A stretch of DNA of 64,000 bases from Pseudoalteromonas nigrifaciens. Its GTDB lineage: Bacteria > Pseudomonadota > Gammaproteobacteria > Enterobacterales > Alteromonadaceae. Under the pieces are notes generated by a model, which saw only the letters and a program-made list of their open reading frames with translations, made no database searches and had not been told where the DNA came from. A program made the position numbers and the translations under genes. Location: assembly GCF_002221505.1 (NCBI RefSeq), contig NZ_CP011036.1:3348001-3412000 (forward strand), written 5' to 3'. Within the stretch, counting starts at the first letter, position 1. The number at the start of each line of letters is the position of its first letter. Shown one piece after another: positions 9,087-17,607 of the stretch.

Positions 9087-9281
9087 AACCTGAACTCTGG
9101 TTAAGAGATTTACTAACGTATTGAATCATAGTTATATTTAGCTTTATTTTCTCTAGCCAGAGATTTCCAGTGAAAACAAGGCGAATTTACGCGTCAATAG
9201 CTGGCCTATTGCAAGTGAATTCAACGCAGTTAGCGCTGAAAATAGCTGCTTGAGATAGGTTTATTATCCGGAGTTCAGGTT
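9087..9281 (+). repeat. MITE-like element copy B (195 bp)
   Basis: Non-coding 195-bp unit with terminal inverted repeats AACCTGAACTC ... GAGTTCAGGTT. ATTT stands on both flanks as a possible target duplication. Nearly identical along its length to copy C at 15078-15272, including the internal GCGTCAATAGCTGGCCTATT block. Confidence 0.9.
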
Positions 9282-9293
9282 ATTTAACGGCAC

Positions 9294-9337
9294 AAAAAAG
9301 CGCGCTATTGAAGTAATGCCCAATAGCGCGCTTTTTT
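9294..9337. terminator. Bidirectional terminator between endA and hmp
   Basis: A 17-bp perfect stem (AAAAAAGCGCGCTATTG and its complement) with a 10-nt loop, giving a U-run in both directions between convergent genes. Confidence 0.9.
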
Positions 9338-9360
9338 AATTGAGTTTTATTCTATAAATA

Positions 9361-10542
9361 TTATAGATCTTGATGCGGGCCAAAAATTTCGTAATGAATG
9401 TGTCCGTTATTAACGCCTAATTCTAGCAGTTGTTTTTTCACAAAGGCCATAAAATTAGCGGGTCCACACAAGTAAAAGTCGCCGTTGCTCAGTGGCAATT
9501 GCGCTTGTACTGCGTGTAAATCCATAAAACCGGTAAAATCAGCTCCTGCATCGCCTTGATTAAACCAAGTCATGGTTTGTAAGCGCGGGTAAACAGTGCT
9601 TAGTTCATTTAAATAATTAGCAAATGAGTGCTGCTGAGCATTTTCGCAAGCATGCAAATACATAATATTTTGATTAGCAGTATCGCTTAATAGCGTCTCT
9701 AACATTGCTACCATTGGCGTTTGCCCAACACCCGCTGAAATAAGCACAGCAGGGCTGGTGTTATTTCGTAAAAAGAAATCCCCTGCTGGCGGATATAGCT
9801 CTACTATTGCGCCTTGCTCTAGTGAGTGTAAATGGTTAGACACCATGCCAGGGTTTGGTAATAACTCTTTTTTAACGCTAATACGGTAGTTTTTACCATT
9901 ACTTTTTTGCGAAATAGAATACTGGCGGATCTCTTCATATTCACTAGCCTCTGGCTTAACTTTAATACCTAAATATTGACCCGGTTTATGGGCAATTACT
10001 GCCTCGCCATCAACTGGCGTAAGCGTAAAGCTAGTTACCAGCTCTGACTCAGCCTGCTTATTAGTTATTGCAAACTGACGTGTGCCTGCCCAACCGCCTA
10101 AGTTATTTTTGCTGTGCTCGTATAAAGCAGCTTCCTCAGTTATACAAATATCAGCAAGTACGCCATACGCTTCACGCCAAGCATATTCAACATCTGGCGT
10201 GAACTGCTCAGGAATAAGCTCTTTCAGCGTGCCAATTAAATGTGCACCAACAATTGGGTAGTGCTCCGGCAAAATATTTAAACTAGTATGTTTATGGTTA
10301 ATACGCCCAAGTGCCGCTTTTAACACCTCTAAATTATCAATGTTTTGTGCATAAGCAGCCAATGCGTTAAATAATGCAAATTGTTGACGGCCGGTATCTT
10401 GGTTGCTCATATTAAAAATATTTTTAAGCTCAGGATTATGACTAAATAAACGCTTGTAAAAATGATCAGTAACAACCGTACCTGCCTCTGCTAATAAAGG
10501 AACAGTACTTTTAACAATTTCAATAGTTTTATCCGATAACAT
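9361..10542 (-). CDS. hmp: Flavohaemoglobin, nitric oxide dioxygenase
   Basis: Cytosolic enzyme that oxidises NO to nitrate with O2 and NADH. The globin domain (about 1-140) contains the proximal His in NHKHTSLNI. It is followed by a FAD-binding barrel (EIRQYSIS) and an NAD domain (GVGQTPMVAML; FYLCGPANFM). Length is 393 (E. coli 396). It lies 50 bp behind nnrS with no terminator between, so it is probably the last gene of the NO-responsive operon that starts at 12094. Confidence 0.97.
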   Translation of the reverse strand: MLSDKTIEIVKSTVPLLAEAGTVVTDHFYKRLFSHNPELKNIFNMSNQDTGRQQFALFNALAAYAQNIDNLEVLKAALGRINHKHTSLNILPEHYPIVGAHLIGTLKELIPEQFTPDVEYAWREAYGVLADICITEEAALYEHSKNNLGGWAGTRQFAITNKQAESELVTSFTLTPVDGEAVIAHKPGQYLGIKVKPEASEYEEIRQYSISQKSNGKNYRISVKKELLPNPGMVSNHLHSLEQGAIVELYPPAGDFFLRNNTSPAVLISAGVGQTPMVAMLETLLSDTANQNIMYLHACENAQQHSFANYLNELSTVYPRLQTMTWFNQGDAGADFTGFMDLHAVQAQLPLSNGDFYLCGPANFMAFVKKQLLELGVNNGHIHYEIFGPHQDL

Positions 10543-10592
10543 CTAGGTTTTCCTACGTGTGAATAATACCCAATTAATAAAATAGGTATAGG

Positions 10593-11825
10593 TTAACCAC
10601 GACGCCCATCAACACGACGCTGTGTTAAAATAGGTGTGCAGTGAATTAAAAATAATAAAAAGGCAATTAGCCACAGCCCAGCACTTAGCTGCCAAGCTAG
10701 GTGTGGCCCAATAACAAAAGGCAGTAAAGAACGAGTAATCCCAGCCACTAACACTAAAGCAAAAGCAACCGCCATATAATGTGGAATAGTCAAAGAGCGC
10801 CCGGTATGCCCATGAGATACGCGTGTCATCATGGCTAAAATCATCATCCCTATGGTACTTATGGTAATGAGGTGTAATGCATCTTTAAATAAAATAACAC
10901 TGCTGTAAAAACTCATGGCTACCAGCATTAAACCTACACCTAGTGCCAAGTACGAAAAATGCAAAGACCATAACAAAGGAACTTTAAGTACGTTTTTATC
11001 CCACCAATAAAAACTACGGATTAAATGCAGCACAGCAACAACAGCAAGTGCCCAGCCTGGGTTTAGCTGATTAAAAAATAACTGACTAAGAAAAAACACC
11101 GCAATACTAAAAACGCTCATATACAGTAATACTGAGTCAACGTTAGCTGTACGTACCTGCGCTGTTAAACCAAGGCCTTTACTGGTAAAAAATGGCAATA
11201 CACGCCCTGCTACTATGCCAATTAATAAGGTCATCAGTAATACTGCTGTATCAACAATGGCGAGCGCAAACTGCATGTTTTGTTCAATCAGCATGGCCAA
11301 GTAAACAATATTTAACGTACACAGCGCCGCTAATAGCACTAAAAATTGATAGTTATTTTTGCTTTTAGCGGTTAATAACATATTAGCTAATGCTGCAATA
11401 ACACCTAGCCACCATGCAAGCTGTAACACTAACACCGCATATAAATTAAATTGTGCAAAAGCAGGCAAAGACACAAAAAATGCGCCTCGCGCCCCAAGCC
11501 ATAGCAGCGTTAATAGCATTAACTTTTTGCCACTAATGCTAGGTACTCCAGTCCAAGTTTGCGCGGCGGTAAGTAAAAAACCCACTGCAACAACACCTGC
11601 AAAACCAAATAACATTTCATGGGCATGCCATAATGTAGCGGGGATTGTTAACTGCCAAGTTGCACTACCCGTTAAAATTAATAACCAGTAGCCTATTGAA
11701 CTAAAAGCCAACAAGCCTGCGGCTAAAAAATAGGGTCTAAATGGCAGCATCCATACTGGCCACTGCGTTATTTGGTAAAAGCGAATATTAGCCGGTACCG
11801 GCTGAGATAAATTAATAGGTCGCAT
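10593..11825 (-). CDS. nnrS: NnrS family haem/copper membrane protein
   Basis: Polytopic inner-membrane protein (410 residues, about 12 hydrophobic segments) of the NnrS family, which protects against nitrosative stress, probably by limiting dinitrosyl iron complexes. The N-terminal PFRPYFLAAGLLA and the conserved ALWHAHEMLFGFAGVVAVGFLLTA-type stretch with its HAHE motif are diagnostic. The start MRPINLSQ is chosen because its ATG overlaps the TAA of the upstream gene and a GGAAG lies about 10 nt before; an upstream ATG at 11864 would overlap that gene by 40 bp. Confidence 0.93.
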   Translation of the reverse strand: MRPINLSQPVPANIRFYQITQWPVWMLPFRPYFLAAGLLAFSSIGYWLLILTGSATWQLTIPATLWHAHEMLFGFAGVVAVGFLLTAAQTWTGVPSISGKKLMLLTLLWLGARGAFFVSLPAFAQFNLYAVLVLQLAWWLGVIAALANMLLTAKSKNNYQFLVLLAALCTLNIVYLAMLIEQNMQFALAIVDTAVLLMTLLIGIVAGRVLPFFTSKGLGLTAQVRTANVDSVLLYMSVFSIAVFFLSQLFFNQLNPGWALAVVAVLHLIRSFYWWDKNVLKVPLLWSLHFSYLALGVGLMLVAMSFYSSVILFKDALHLITISTIGMMILAMMTRVSHGHTGRSLTIPHYMAVAFALVLVAGITRSLLPFVIGPHLAWQLSAGLWLIAFLLFLIHCTPILTQRRVDGRRG

Positions 11826-12094
11826 TAACGAACTTCCTTCCCCATGCCATGCAGTGCGATACAACGCAGCACATAGCTAATTTTTAAAATAGCAGCAATA
11901 ACAATAGTGCTAATATGTGCCGAAATTTGCACCGGTATAGAAAAGTAACCGGCAAAAGGGTAGCTAATTAAAATACTGGTTATTAGTAATGCACAACTAG
12001 CTGCTAATAATGAGTTTGCCACTAGCAGTAGTTTTTTCAGTAAACAAGCTGTCTCAATTTTGTAGCTTGGATTATGTATAACCAAGGTGTTCAT
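11825..12094 (-). CDS. Small two-helix membrane protein, first gene of the NO operon
   Basis: 89 residues with two hydrophobic segments (about 20-48 and 55-78). Not assigned to a named family. It has a GAGG ribosome site 7 nt from its ATG, is coupled by TAATG to nnrS, and is the first gene after a sigma54-like promoter and NorR boxes. Its position argues for a role alongside NnrS or Hmp in NO handling, but the sequence itself shows no metal-binding or catalytic residues. Confidence 0.75.
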   Translation of the reverse strand: MNTLVIHNPSYKIETACLLKKLLLVANSLLAASCALLITSILISYPFAGYFSIPVQISAHISTIVIAAILKISYVLRCIALHGMGKEVR

Positions 12095-12130
12095 AACGGC
12101 CTCAACAACTAATGCACTTAACTACCTATT

Positions 12131-12145
12131 ACACTTATCGTGCCA
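12131..12145 (-). promoter_or_regulatory. Candidate sigma54 promoter of the orf-nnrS-hmp operon
   Basis: On the minus strand TGGCACG matches the -24 element. GG is followed after exactly 10 nt by GT, where the consensus has GC. The start site would fall near 12119, about 25 nt before the first ATG. The divergent sigma54 activator NorR supports it. Confidence 0.6.
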
Positions 12146-12199
12146 ATAAAATAAACATATATATTTCAATGAACTAACTTATCCACCTTTGCTTTTTAT

Positions 12200-12210
12200 G
12201 TCTTTATGAC
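12200..12210. promoter_or_regulatory. NorR binding site (upstream activator box)
   Basis: GTCTTTATGAC fits GT-N7-AC. It is centred about 85 bp upstream of the predicted minus-strand start site, a usual distance for a sigma54 enhancer. Confidence 0.65.
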
Positions 12211-12242
12211 CTACCATAAATCAAACTAAAAAACACATAAGA

Positions 12243-12253
12243 GTCATTTTGAC
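12243..12253. promoter_or_regulatory. Second NorR binding site, abutting norR ATG
   Basis: GTCATTTTGAC fits GT-N7-AC and ends immediately before the norR start codon, so NorR bound here could also repress its own gene. Confidence 0.6.
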
Positions 12254-13840
12254 ATGAGCAGCGCAATTAACTTCACTGCCGTAGCGGTAAAGCTGGCTCA
12301 AAGCACATTAGATAAAAACTGTTTTGAGCAATTACTTACTGTCCTTGAAACAGTGATTGCCAGTGATGCCAGCGCACTGCTTGAGCTACAAGGTGAGCAG
12401 CTCAAGCCACTTGCAATTAAAGGCTTAATGCCAGATAGCCTGGGGCGGCGTTTTAAGCTTAGTGAGCATCCGCGCTTAGAAGCTATTTGTAATACTCAGC
12501 AACCACTGCAATTTGCCCATGACTGTCCATTGCCCGATCCGTACGACGGCTTACTACTAGCAAAAACTGGCGACATTCCGGTACATGCTTGCTTAGGTTT
12601 ACCCCTATTTTATCAACAACAGTTATTAGGTGTGATTACGTTTGACAGCCTAAATGCCAATGCCTTTAACGCTATTAGTGCGCAAACGCTTAGCACCTTA
12701 CAAACGCTATGCAGCGCACATTTTAAAACGGCATTACAGCTGGCTCATTACAAATTACATGCACAGCATTCTAGCGCCTTAGTGCAAGAGCTTAACCGCG
12801 AAGCACTCACCCGTGATGGCGGCGAAATTATTGGTCAAAGCTCAGCAATACAAGCACTTAAAAATGATATAAAACTTGTCGCCGCCTCTAATTTTAGTGT
12901 GTTAATTTTAGGCGAAACCGGCGTAGGCAAAGAGCTGGTTGCACGTAATATTCATTTACACTCGAAACGCAGTGAGCAGCCACTTATTCATTTAAACTGT
13001 GCTTCGCTTGCTGAAAATCTCGCCGAAAGTGAGTTTTTTGGCCATGCTAAAGGCGCTTTTACTGGGGCGGATCATGCGCGCCAAGGTAAGTTTCAGCTAG
13101 CGCACGGTGGTACTTTATTTTTAGACGAAATAGGCGAGCTACCACTGGTACTACAAAGTAAATTGCTACGGGTATTACAAAGTGGCGAAATACAAACAGT
13201 AGGCGAAGACGAAGTGAAATATGTTGATGTGCGGGTTATTGCTGCTACTAATCGTAATTTAAAAAAAGAAGTAGCCGAAGGACGCTTTAGAGCCGATTTA
13301 TACCATAGATTAAGTGTCTACCCGCTAACGGTAGCGCCGTTACGCCAGCGTGAAAACGATGTGGTTTTATTAGCTGGTTTTTTTGTTGAGCAAACCGCAC
13401 GAAAATTAGCAATAAAACAACTTAAGTTAAGTGTCGATGCACAATTATTGTTAACCCAATATCAGTGGCCGGGTAACGTACGGGAGCTAGAACATGTAAT
13501 TAGCCGCGCAGCACTAAAGGCCAAACAAAGCCAATGGCAACAAGCCATTATTACCATAAAGCCCGAGCACTGTGAGCTAAACCTTAGTGCGAGTAATACA
13601 ACACAGTTATCATTACCTGCTAGTACCACAAACACCACCACTGGCAGTAGCACTAACATAGCAGAGCAAAATTTATCACTTAAGCAAGCAACCGATACCT
13701 TTACCCATCATTTAATTAGTCAGCAGCTTGAGCAACATAATTATAACTGGGCAAGTGCAGCACGCACCTTAAAAGTAGACCGTGCAAACTTAGTTCGCTT
13801 GGCTAAACGCTTAGGTATTTCAGTCAAAAAGTCGCTATAA
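12254..13840 (+). CDS. norR: NorR, nitric-oxide-sensing sigma54 activator
   Basis: 528-residue enhancer-binding protein. The N-terminal GAF domain (about 1-170) would hold the non-haem iron that senses NO. The AAA+ domain (about 190-420) has Walker A GETGVGKE, the sigma54-contacting ESEFFGHAKGAFTGA (GAFTGA loop), and Walker B GTLFLDEIGEL. The C-terminal Fis-type helix-turn-helix (about 480-528) ends in ASAARTLKVDRANLVRLAKRLG. A Ser/Thr-rich linker joins the last two. It is divergent from the operon it should control. Confidence 0.95.
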   Translation: MSSAINFTAVAVKLAQSTLDKNCFEQLLTVLETVIASDASALLELQGEQLKPLAIKGLMPDSLGRRFKLSEHPRLEAICNTQQPLQFAHDCPLPDPYDGLLLAKTGDIPVHACLGLPLFYQQQLLGVITFDSLNANAFNAISAQTLSTLQTLCSAHFKTALQLAHYKLHAQHSSALVQELNREALTRDGGEIIGQSSAIQALKNDIKLVAASNFSVLILGETGVGKELVARNIHLHSKRSEQPLIHLNCASLAENLAESEFFGHAKGAFTGADHARQGKFQLAHGGTLFLDEIGELPLVLQSKLLRVLQSGEIQTVGEDEVKYVDVRVIAATNRNLKKEVAEGRFRADLYHRLSVYPLTVAPLRQRENDVVLLAGFFVEQTARKLAIKQLKLSVDAQLLLTQYQWPGNVRELEHVISRAALKAKQSQWQQAIITIKPEHCELNLSASNTTQLSLPASTTNTTTGSSTNIAEQNLSLKQATDTFTHHLISQQLEQHNYNWASAARTLKVDRANLVRLAKRLGISVKKSL

Positions 13841-13845
13841 AATAG

Positions 13846-14076
13846 CTATAAAACCGTCAGTTCATCTAAGTTAGGGGCTTTACAGCAAGTAGCCCCCAGC
13901 AGAGCAGCAAGCGATTGATAGTGTGGCGAAAAATACAGTAACACTTCACAATGCAGTCCACTTTTTGCGTAATATTTAACGTAAAGTGGTGCGTTGGTAG
14001 CCTTTGCTAGCTGTTTTATTTTAGCCAGCTCTGCATCTGCAAACATAGCATCACCTAAGTTTTTATAATGCCACAT
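13846..14076 (-). CDS. Small hypothetical protein coupled to the LysR regulator
   Basis: 76 residues, soluble, no named family. It contains PLYVKYYAKSGLHCEVLLYFSP, with a Cys pair near the end (ATCCKAP). The ATG overlaps the TAA of the LysR gene (TAATG) and its codon use resembles neighbouring genes, which supports a real, translationally coupled gene. It ends 5 bp from the norR stop. Function unknown. Confidence 0.6.
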   Translation of the reverse strand: MWHYKNLGDAMFADAELAKIKQLAKATNAPLYVKYYAKSGLHCEVLLYFSPHYQSLAALLGATCCKAPNLDELTVL

Positions 14077-14972
14077 TAGCTTGCTTTATTGGTTTGAAAA
14101 TAGGTTTTTAACAATTGGCTAAACGCCTGTACCTTTGCGGTACGATGCACCAAATGATGCGTTACTAGCCATATATCAGTACACCAGATTAATTCATTAG
14201 ATAAAATGGGTACTAAATTAGCGTATTGAGCCGCAACATTGTGCTGTAACCCACCAATTCCTAAGCCTTTAATTACAGCACGCGTAGCTTCTGAGGTTTC
14301 TGACACACGCAGTTTTATTTGCGGCGCTGCAATATGCTGATCTACCCATTCAAAATACGGCACCCGCGCATTAAAGCCCGCCACGCCAGAAATAAAGTTA
14401 TGTTGCTGTAAATCACTCAGCGATTTAGGCATACCATATTTATTAATATATCGCCGATTAGCATATAAACCCGAGTTAAGCTGAGCCAAATGCTGTGCAA
14501 TATAGTCGCCTTCATCGGGCCTTGGCCCTGCCCGTACGGCAATGTGCGCCTGACCGTGATCGAGCCGTAAACGCTTTTGCTCTAAAATCATCTCAAGCTG
14601 CACTTGTGGATGTAGCGCCTGAAATTGCTCGCACACATCGCCAAGCACATCCATAAAGCCACTAACCGTGGTTAACAGTAAACTGCCGCGCAGTGTGCTA
14701 TCAGCCGCAGCAATATCATTATGTAACTGCTCAAGAGAGCTGTCGATCACTTGTGCGGTACTAAACAGCTTAGCGCCTGTTTCTGTTGCTTTATAGCCAC
14801 GAGCATGGCGATGAAACAAACGTGTGTTTAAGTTTTTTTCAAGATTATTAATTCGCCTAAGCACTGTACTATGGTGCACATTAAGCGCCTCTGCCGCCGC
14901 AGTTAAGGTACCTAAACGTGCAACCTCAAAAGCCACTTTAACATCTTGCCAATCTTCAAACTTAACCGCCAT
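14076..14972 (-). CDS. LysR-family transcriptional regulator
   Basis: 298 residues. The N-terminal winged helix-turn-helix (about 8-65) reads VARLGTLTAAAEALNVHHSTV then RRINNLE; the remainder is a periplasmic-binding-like effector domain (RLRLDHGQAHIAVRAG; GLGIGGLQHNVA). The start MAVKFEDW is preferred over an ATG nine codons upstream because family members begin about there. It is divergent from the FMN reductase gene at 15327, its likeliest target, but the two promoters are now separated by a repeat element. The effector cannot be deduced. Confidence 0.88.
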   Translation of the reverse strand: MAVKFEDWQDVKVAFEVARLGTLTAAAEALNVHHSTVLRRINNLEKNLNTRLFHRHARGYKATETGAKLFSTAQVIDSSLEQLHNDIAAADSTLRGSLLLTTVSGFMDVLGDVCEQFQALHPQVQLEMILEQKRLRLDHGQAHIAVRAGPRPDEGDYIAQHLAQLNSGLYANRRYINKYGMPKSLSDLQQHNFISGVAGFNARVPYFEWVDQHIAAPQIKLRVSETSEATRAVIKGLGIGGLQHNVAAQYANLVPILSNELIWCTDIWLVTHHLVHRTAKVQAFSQLLKTYFQTNKAS

Positions 14973-15077
14973 ACTGTGCCACCTTAAACTTATGTGCATA
15001 TACGCACATAAGTGTTGCGTTTATTCGGGTTTTCTTCAAGTCATTTTTTGTTAAAGTAGCCCCATATTATCTACATT

Positions 15078-15272
15078 AACCTGAACTCTGGTTAAGAGAT
15101 TTACTAACATATTGAATCATCGTTATATTTAATTTTATTTTCTCTAGCCAGAGGTTTTCAGTGATAACAAGGCGAATTTACGCGTCAATAGCTGGCCTAT
15201 TGCAAGTAAATTCAACGCAGTTAGCGCTGAAGACAGCTGCTTGAGATAAGTTTATTATTCGGAGATCAGGTT
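15078..15272 (+). repeat. MITE-like element copy C (195 bp) with 5-bp target duplication
   Basis: Same length and structure as copy B: AACCTGAACTC at the left, GATCAGGTT at the right. ACATT directly precedes and follows it, a clear 5-bp target duplication. It lies in the divergent promoter region between the LysR regulator and the FMN reductase. Confidence 0.92.
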
Positions 15273-15277
15273 ACATT

Positions 15278-15314
15278 AGCCCGAACTTTGATTAAGTGAT
15301 TTACTAACACATTA
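15278..15314 (+). repeat. Degenerate left end of the same element (copy D)
   Basis: The sequence after copy C (CCGAACTTTGATTAAGTGAT, then TTACTAACACATT) aligns with the first ~37 bp of copies B and C with several substitutions. It looks like a relic of an older insertion, and it forms the immediate upstream region of the reductase gene. Confidence 0.6.
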
Positions 15315-15326
15315 GCAGGATAAACC

Positions 15327-15893
15327 ATGACAGCACCAAAAATTATTGCTTTAGCAGGTAGTTTACGTAAAGACAGCTTTAATCAACAACTGATCAATGA
15401 AGCAGCACGCTTTGCATTAGAAAGTGGTGCAGAAGTAGAAATAATTAAACTTGCCGATTTAAATATCCCACTTTTTAATCAAGATATTGAAGCGCAAGGT
15501 ACTCCTGCCGATGTGCAGCTGTTAAAAGAGAAGTTACGTGCTGCAGATGGTATTTTATTAGCCAGCCCTGAATACAATGGCTCTATTACTGCAGCGCTTA
15601 AAAATGCAATCGACTGGGCTTCTCGCACAGAGCAAGGTGCAGTACCTGCTTTTCGCAATAAAGTAGTGGCGTTATTTGCAGCATCGCCCGGTGGATTAGG
15701 TGGTCTACGTGGCTTAAACCACGTGCGTGATATTTTAAGTGGTGTTGGCTCATTAGTACTTGCCGATCAGCTAGCAGTACCGGCTGTGCATACTATACTC
15801 GATGAAAATGGCCAAATTAATAACCCAAATACAGCAGAAAAAGTGTCTGCATTAGCACAACAATTAGTAACTGTTGCCAGCAAGCTTAGCTAA
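15327..15893 (+). CDS. NAD(P)H-dependent FMN reductase (chromate/quinone reductase family)
   Basis: 188-residue flavodoxin-like flavoenzyme. The N-terminal phosphate loop IALAGSLRKDSFNQQL binds FMN; SPEYNGSITAALKNAIDW is the family signature; GGLGGLRGLNHVR follows. Closest in pattern to the YieF/ChrR and ArsH-like reductases that reduce quinones, flavins or metal oxyanions. Transcribed alone, its start region formed by repeat-element sequence; divergent from the LysR regulator. Substrate not determinable from sequence. Confidence 0.9.
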   Translation: MTAPKIIALAGSLRKDSFNQQLINEAARFALESGAEVEIIKLADLNIPLFNQDIEAQGTPADVQLLKEKLRAADGILLASPEYNGSITAALKNAIDWASRTEQGAVPAFRNKVVALFAASPGGLGGLRGLNHVRDILSGVGSLVLADQLAVPAVHTILDENGQINNPNTAEKVSALAQQLVTVASKLS

Positions 15894-15905
15894 CCTGCTA
15901 AAGCT

Positions 15906-16349
15906 CTATTTTGTCGCCGCAATTTTAGCGGCGATAAAATCTACATGAGTTACATATAACAAGCCTGCCACTTTACGTATTACGTACTCTTCTTGCGGAT
16001 CAATCTCACCATCGGCATAGGCTAAGCGCCATAATAACTCTATTATTTCAATGCGCTGCACAGCACTACAATGTTGGTTAATTTGTTTTGAAAACTGAAA
16101 ATAATCTGTCGCGCTATCCACGCTACTGTTTGCATTATTTAGCAGCTCGTTTACGTCTGCATCGTTTAATGCAAAATAGCGTTTTAAGGTAGTCGTTAAA
16201 GTATGTTGTTCATCATCATCTAACTTAGCATCGGCGCGCATTACCTCAATTAATAATGCAGCAACCGCTGTTTTTAAATCATGCTCTTGCATACTTGGCT
16301 GTTGCTCATCGAATACAGAAAAAAGTTGTTTTATTTGTTTGAACATCAC
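15906..16349 (-). CDS. TerB-family (tellurite resistance-like) protein
   Basis: 147-residue soluble helical protein. Paired acidic motifs typical of TerB domains are present: VMRADAKLDDDEQHTL about 50-65 and LAYADGEIDPQEEYVIRKVAGLL about 110-132. Such proteins are common as single genes and often unrelated to tellurite; no ter operon is nearby. Role unknown beyond family membership. Confidence 0.85.
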   Translation of the reverse strand: MMFKQIKQLFSVFDEQQPSMQEHDLKTAVAALLIEVMRADAKLDDDEQHTLTTTLKRYFALNDADVNELLNNANSSVDSATDYFQFSKQINQHCSAVQRIEIIELLWRLAYADGEIDPQEEYVIRKVAGLLYVTHVDFIAAKIAATK

Positions 16350-16446
16350 ACTTTCCCTTATTGGGTGTTAAACTTAATATAAATAAATAGCGCTTAATAC
16401 TGATAGTATTAATGGGTATAAAGTTCGAAAATTAAAGGAATTATTT

Positions 16447-16803
16447 ATGCAAGGATTAAACATTAGCTTAGTTATTGGCAGTGCTTTGCTAGCTTGTTCA
16501 AGCGTAGGCACAGCTTTTGCCGAACAAGCAAAAACAGAAAAACTCTACGACTTTGATAATAAAGTACATTATTACCAAACAAAACTCGACGATGATAACT
16601 ATAAAATAGAGATCCAGTCAGACGATTACAAACACTTTGCAAATCAGAGTGTATTTTTACTACGCCATGCTAATCGCTTATGCCTTAATAAAACATTTAT
16701 GCTTAAAGTGCTGGATGGCGTGCAAGAGTACGAAAGTATGCCTACTAACCCTAGAGCTTACCAACCAGCATTAAGTGTTTTACTACAGTGCGAAGATGAA
16801 TAA
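16447..16803 (+). CDS. Secreted hypothetical protein, 118 aa
   Basis: A signal peptide (1-25; SALLACSSVGTAFA then EQ) suggests periplasmic location. The mature part is rich in Asp, Lys and Tyr and contains two Cys, at CLNKTF and LLQCEDE, that could pair. An AAAGGAA ribosome site lies 8 nt upstream. No family recognised. It faces the next gene with 2 bp between stops. Confidence 0.65.
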   Translation: MQGLNISLVIGSALLACSSVGTAFAEQAKTEKLYDFDNKVHYYQTKLDDDNYKIEIQSDDYKHFANQSVFLLRHANRLCLNKTFMLKVLDGVQEYESMPTNPRAYQPALSVLLQCEDE

Positions 16804-16805
16804 TT

Positions 16806-17402
16806 TTAGTCTGTGTATCCCCAAGGGGCTGCTGGCGGAGTGATGGGTTTAGTTAAATCAAAATCCACTTTAAATTCGCGGCCTTGACGAATTAAACGAT
16901 AAGTAAATACCTCAGGATAAATATACATTTGCCAAGTATTACCTACCGACTGTGCTATTCCTTGTGCAACAAATAATTCTTTTGAATATTGATCGGCAGG
17001 AAACGACTGCATTTGTGCAAAGCCAGCATCATTTGTATGCCCGCCATACATAGTTGAGATGTCGTTAGAACCATTTTTATGGCGATGGTCGTGCTTTAAG
17101 CTTAAGCCACTGCCCGTTTTAGTAATAATCCAAGTGCGCGATGCATCATCACCCACATGAAATGGCACTTGCAGCTCACTGTCGGTACATTTACGTACAT
17201 GCATTACTAATTTTTTGCCCGCAAACGAGCTTGGTCCCGCGGCGTTATCAACACTTACCTTGCCTTCATAAGCTTTACCGCAATGTGCAGCAATATTACT
17301 AAAAAACGCATCGTGGCTAGCAATAGACACCAAAGGCGCAGGGCTTGCTACAACAGTTGATGAAGCCAATAATAAAGTGGCTGCAGTTAATAATTTCATC
17401 AC
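16806..17402 (-). CDS. Secreted hypothetical protein, 198 aa
   Basis: Signal peptide 1-19 (LLTAATLLLASSTVVA-SPAP). The mature protein has two Cys (HCGKAYEG and RKCTDSE) and a His-rich segment (LKHDHRHKNGSND) followed by MYGGHTND. The beta-rich profile suggests a periplasmic domain. It may begin at the second Met. No named family is recognised and the neighbours give no clue to its role. Confidence 0.7.
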   Translation of the reverse strand: MMKLLTAATLLLASSTVVASPAPLVSIASHDAFFSNIAAHCGKAYEGKVSVDNAAGPSSFAGKKLVMHVRKCTDSELQVPFHVGDDASRTWIITKTGSGLSLKHDHRHKNGSNDISTMYGGHTNDAGFAQMQSFPADQYSKELFVAQGIAQSVGNTWQMYIYPEVFTYRLIRQGREFKVDFDLTKPITPPAAPWGYTD

Positions 17403-17607
17403 ATATTCCTTATAATAGTTTTTAGTACCATAGCCCTTTAACTCACTTAAAGGAAGTAATCACGATGAACCACCAAAGTGCAGGAGTAACCAACAAATGA
17501 TACTTGCAACTCGCTGATAATTTTAAAATATAAATTGTTGCAATAAAATATAATAATTAAATACTGTCAACTGTAAAATTAATAACTAGCATGGAGCGCA
17601 GAACCAA

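Noticed and set aside
9361..12094. hmp-nnrS region as horizontally acquired island
   Set aside because: Base composition and codon use match the surroundings and there is no mobility gene; normal backbone.
15906..16349. Tellurite resistance locus
   Set aside because: Only a stand-alone TerB-like domain; no terACDE genes nearby, so no resistance function is claimed.
17464..17499. Twelve-codon ORF after AAAGGAAG
   Set aside because: Too short, no composition signal or following structure to suggest a leader peptide.
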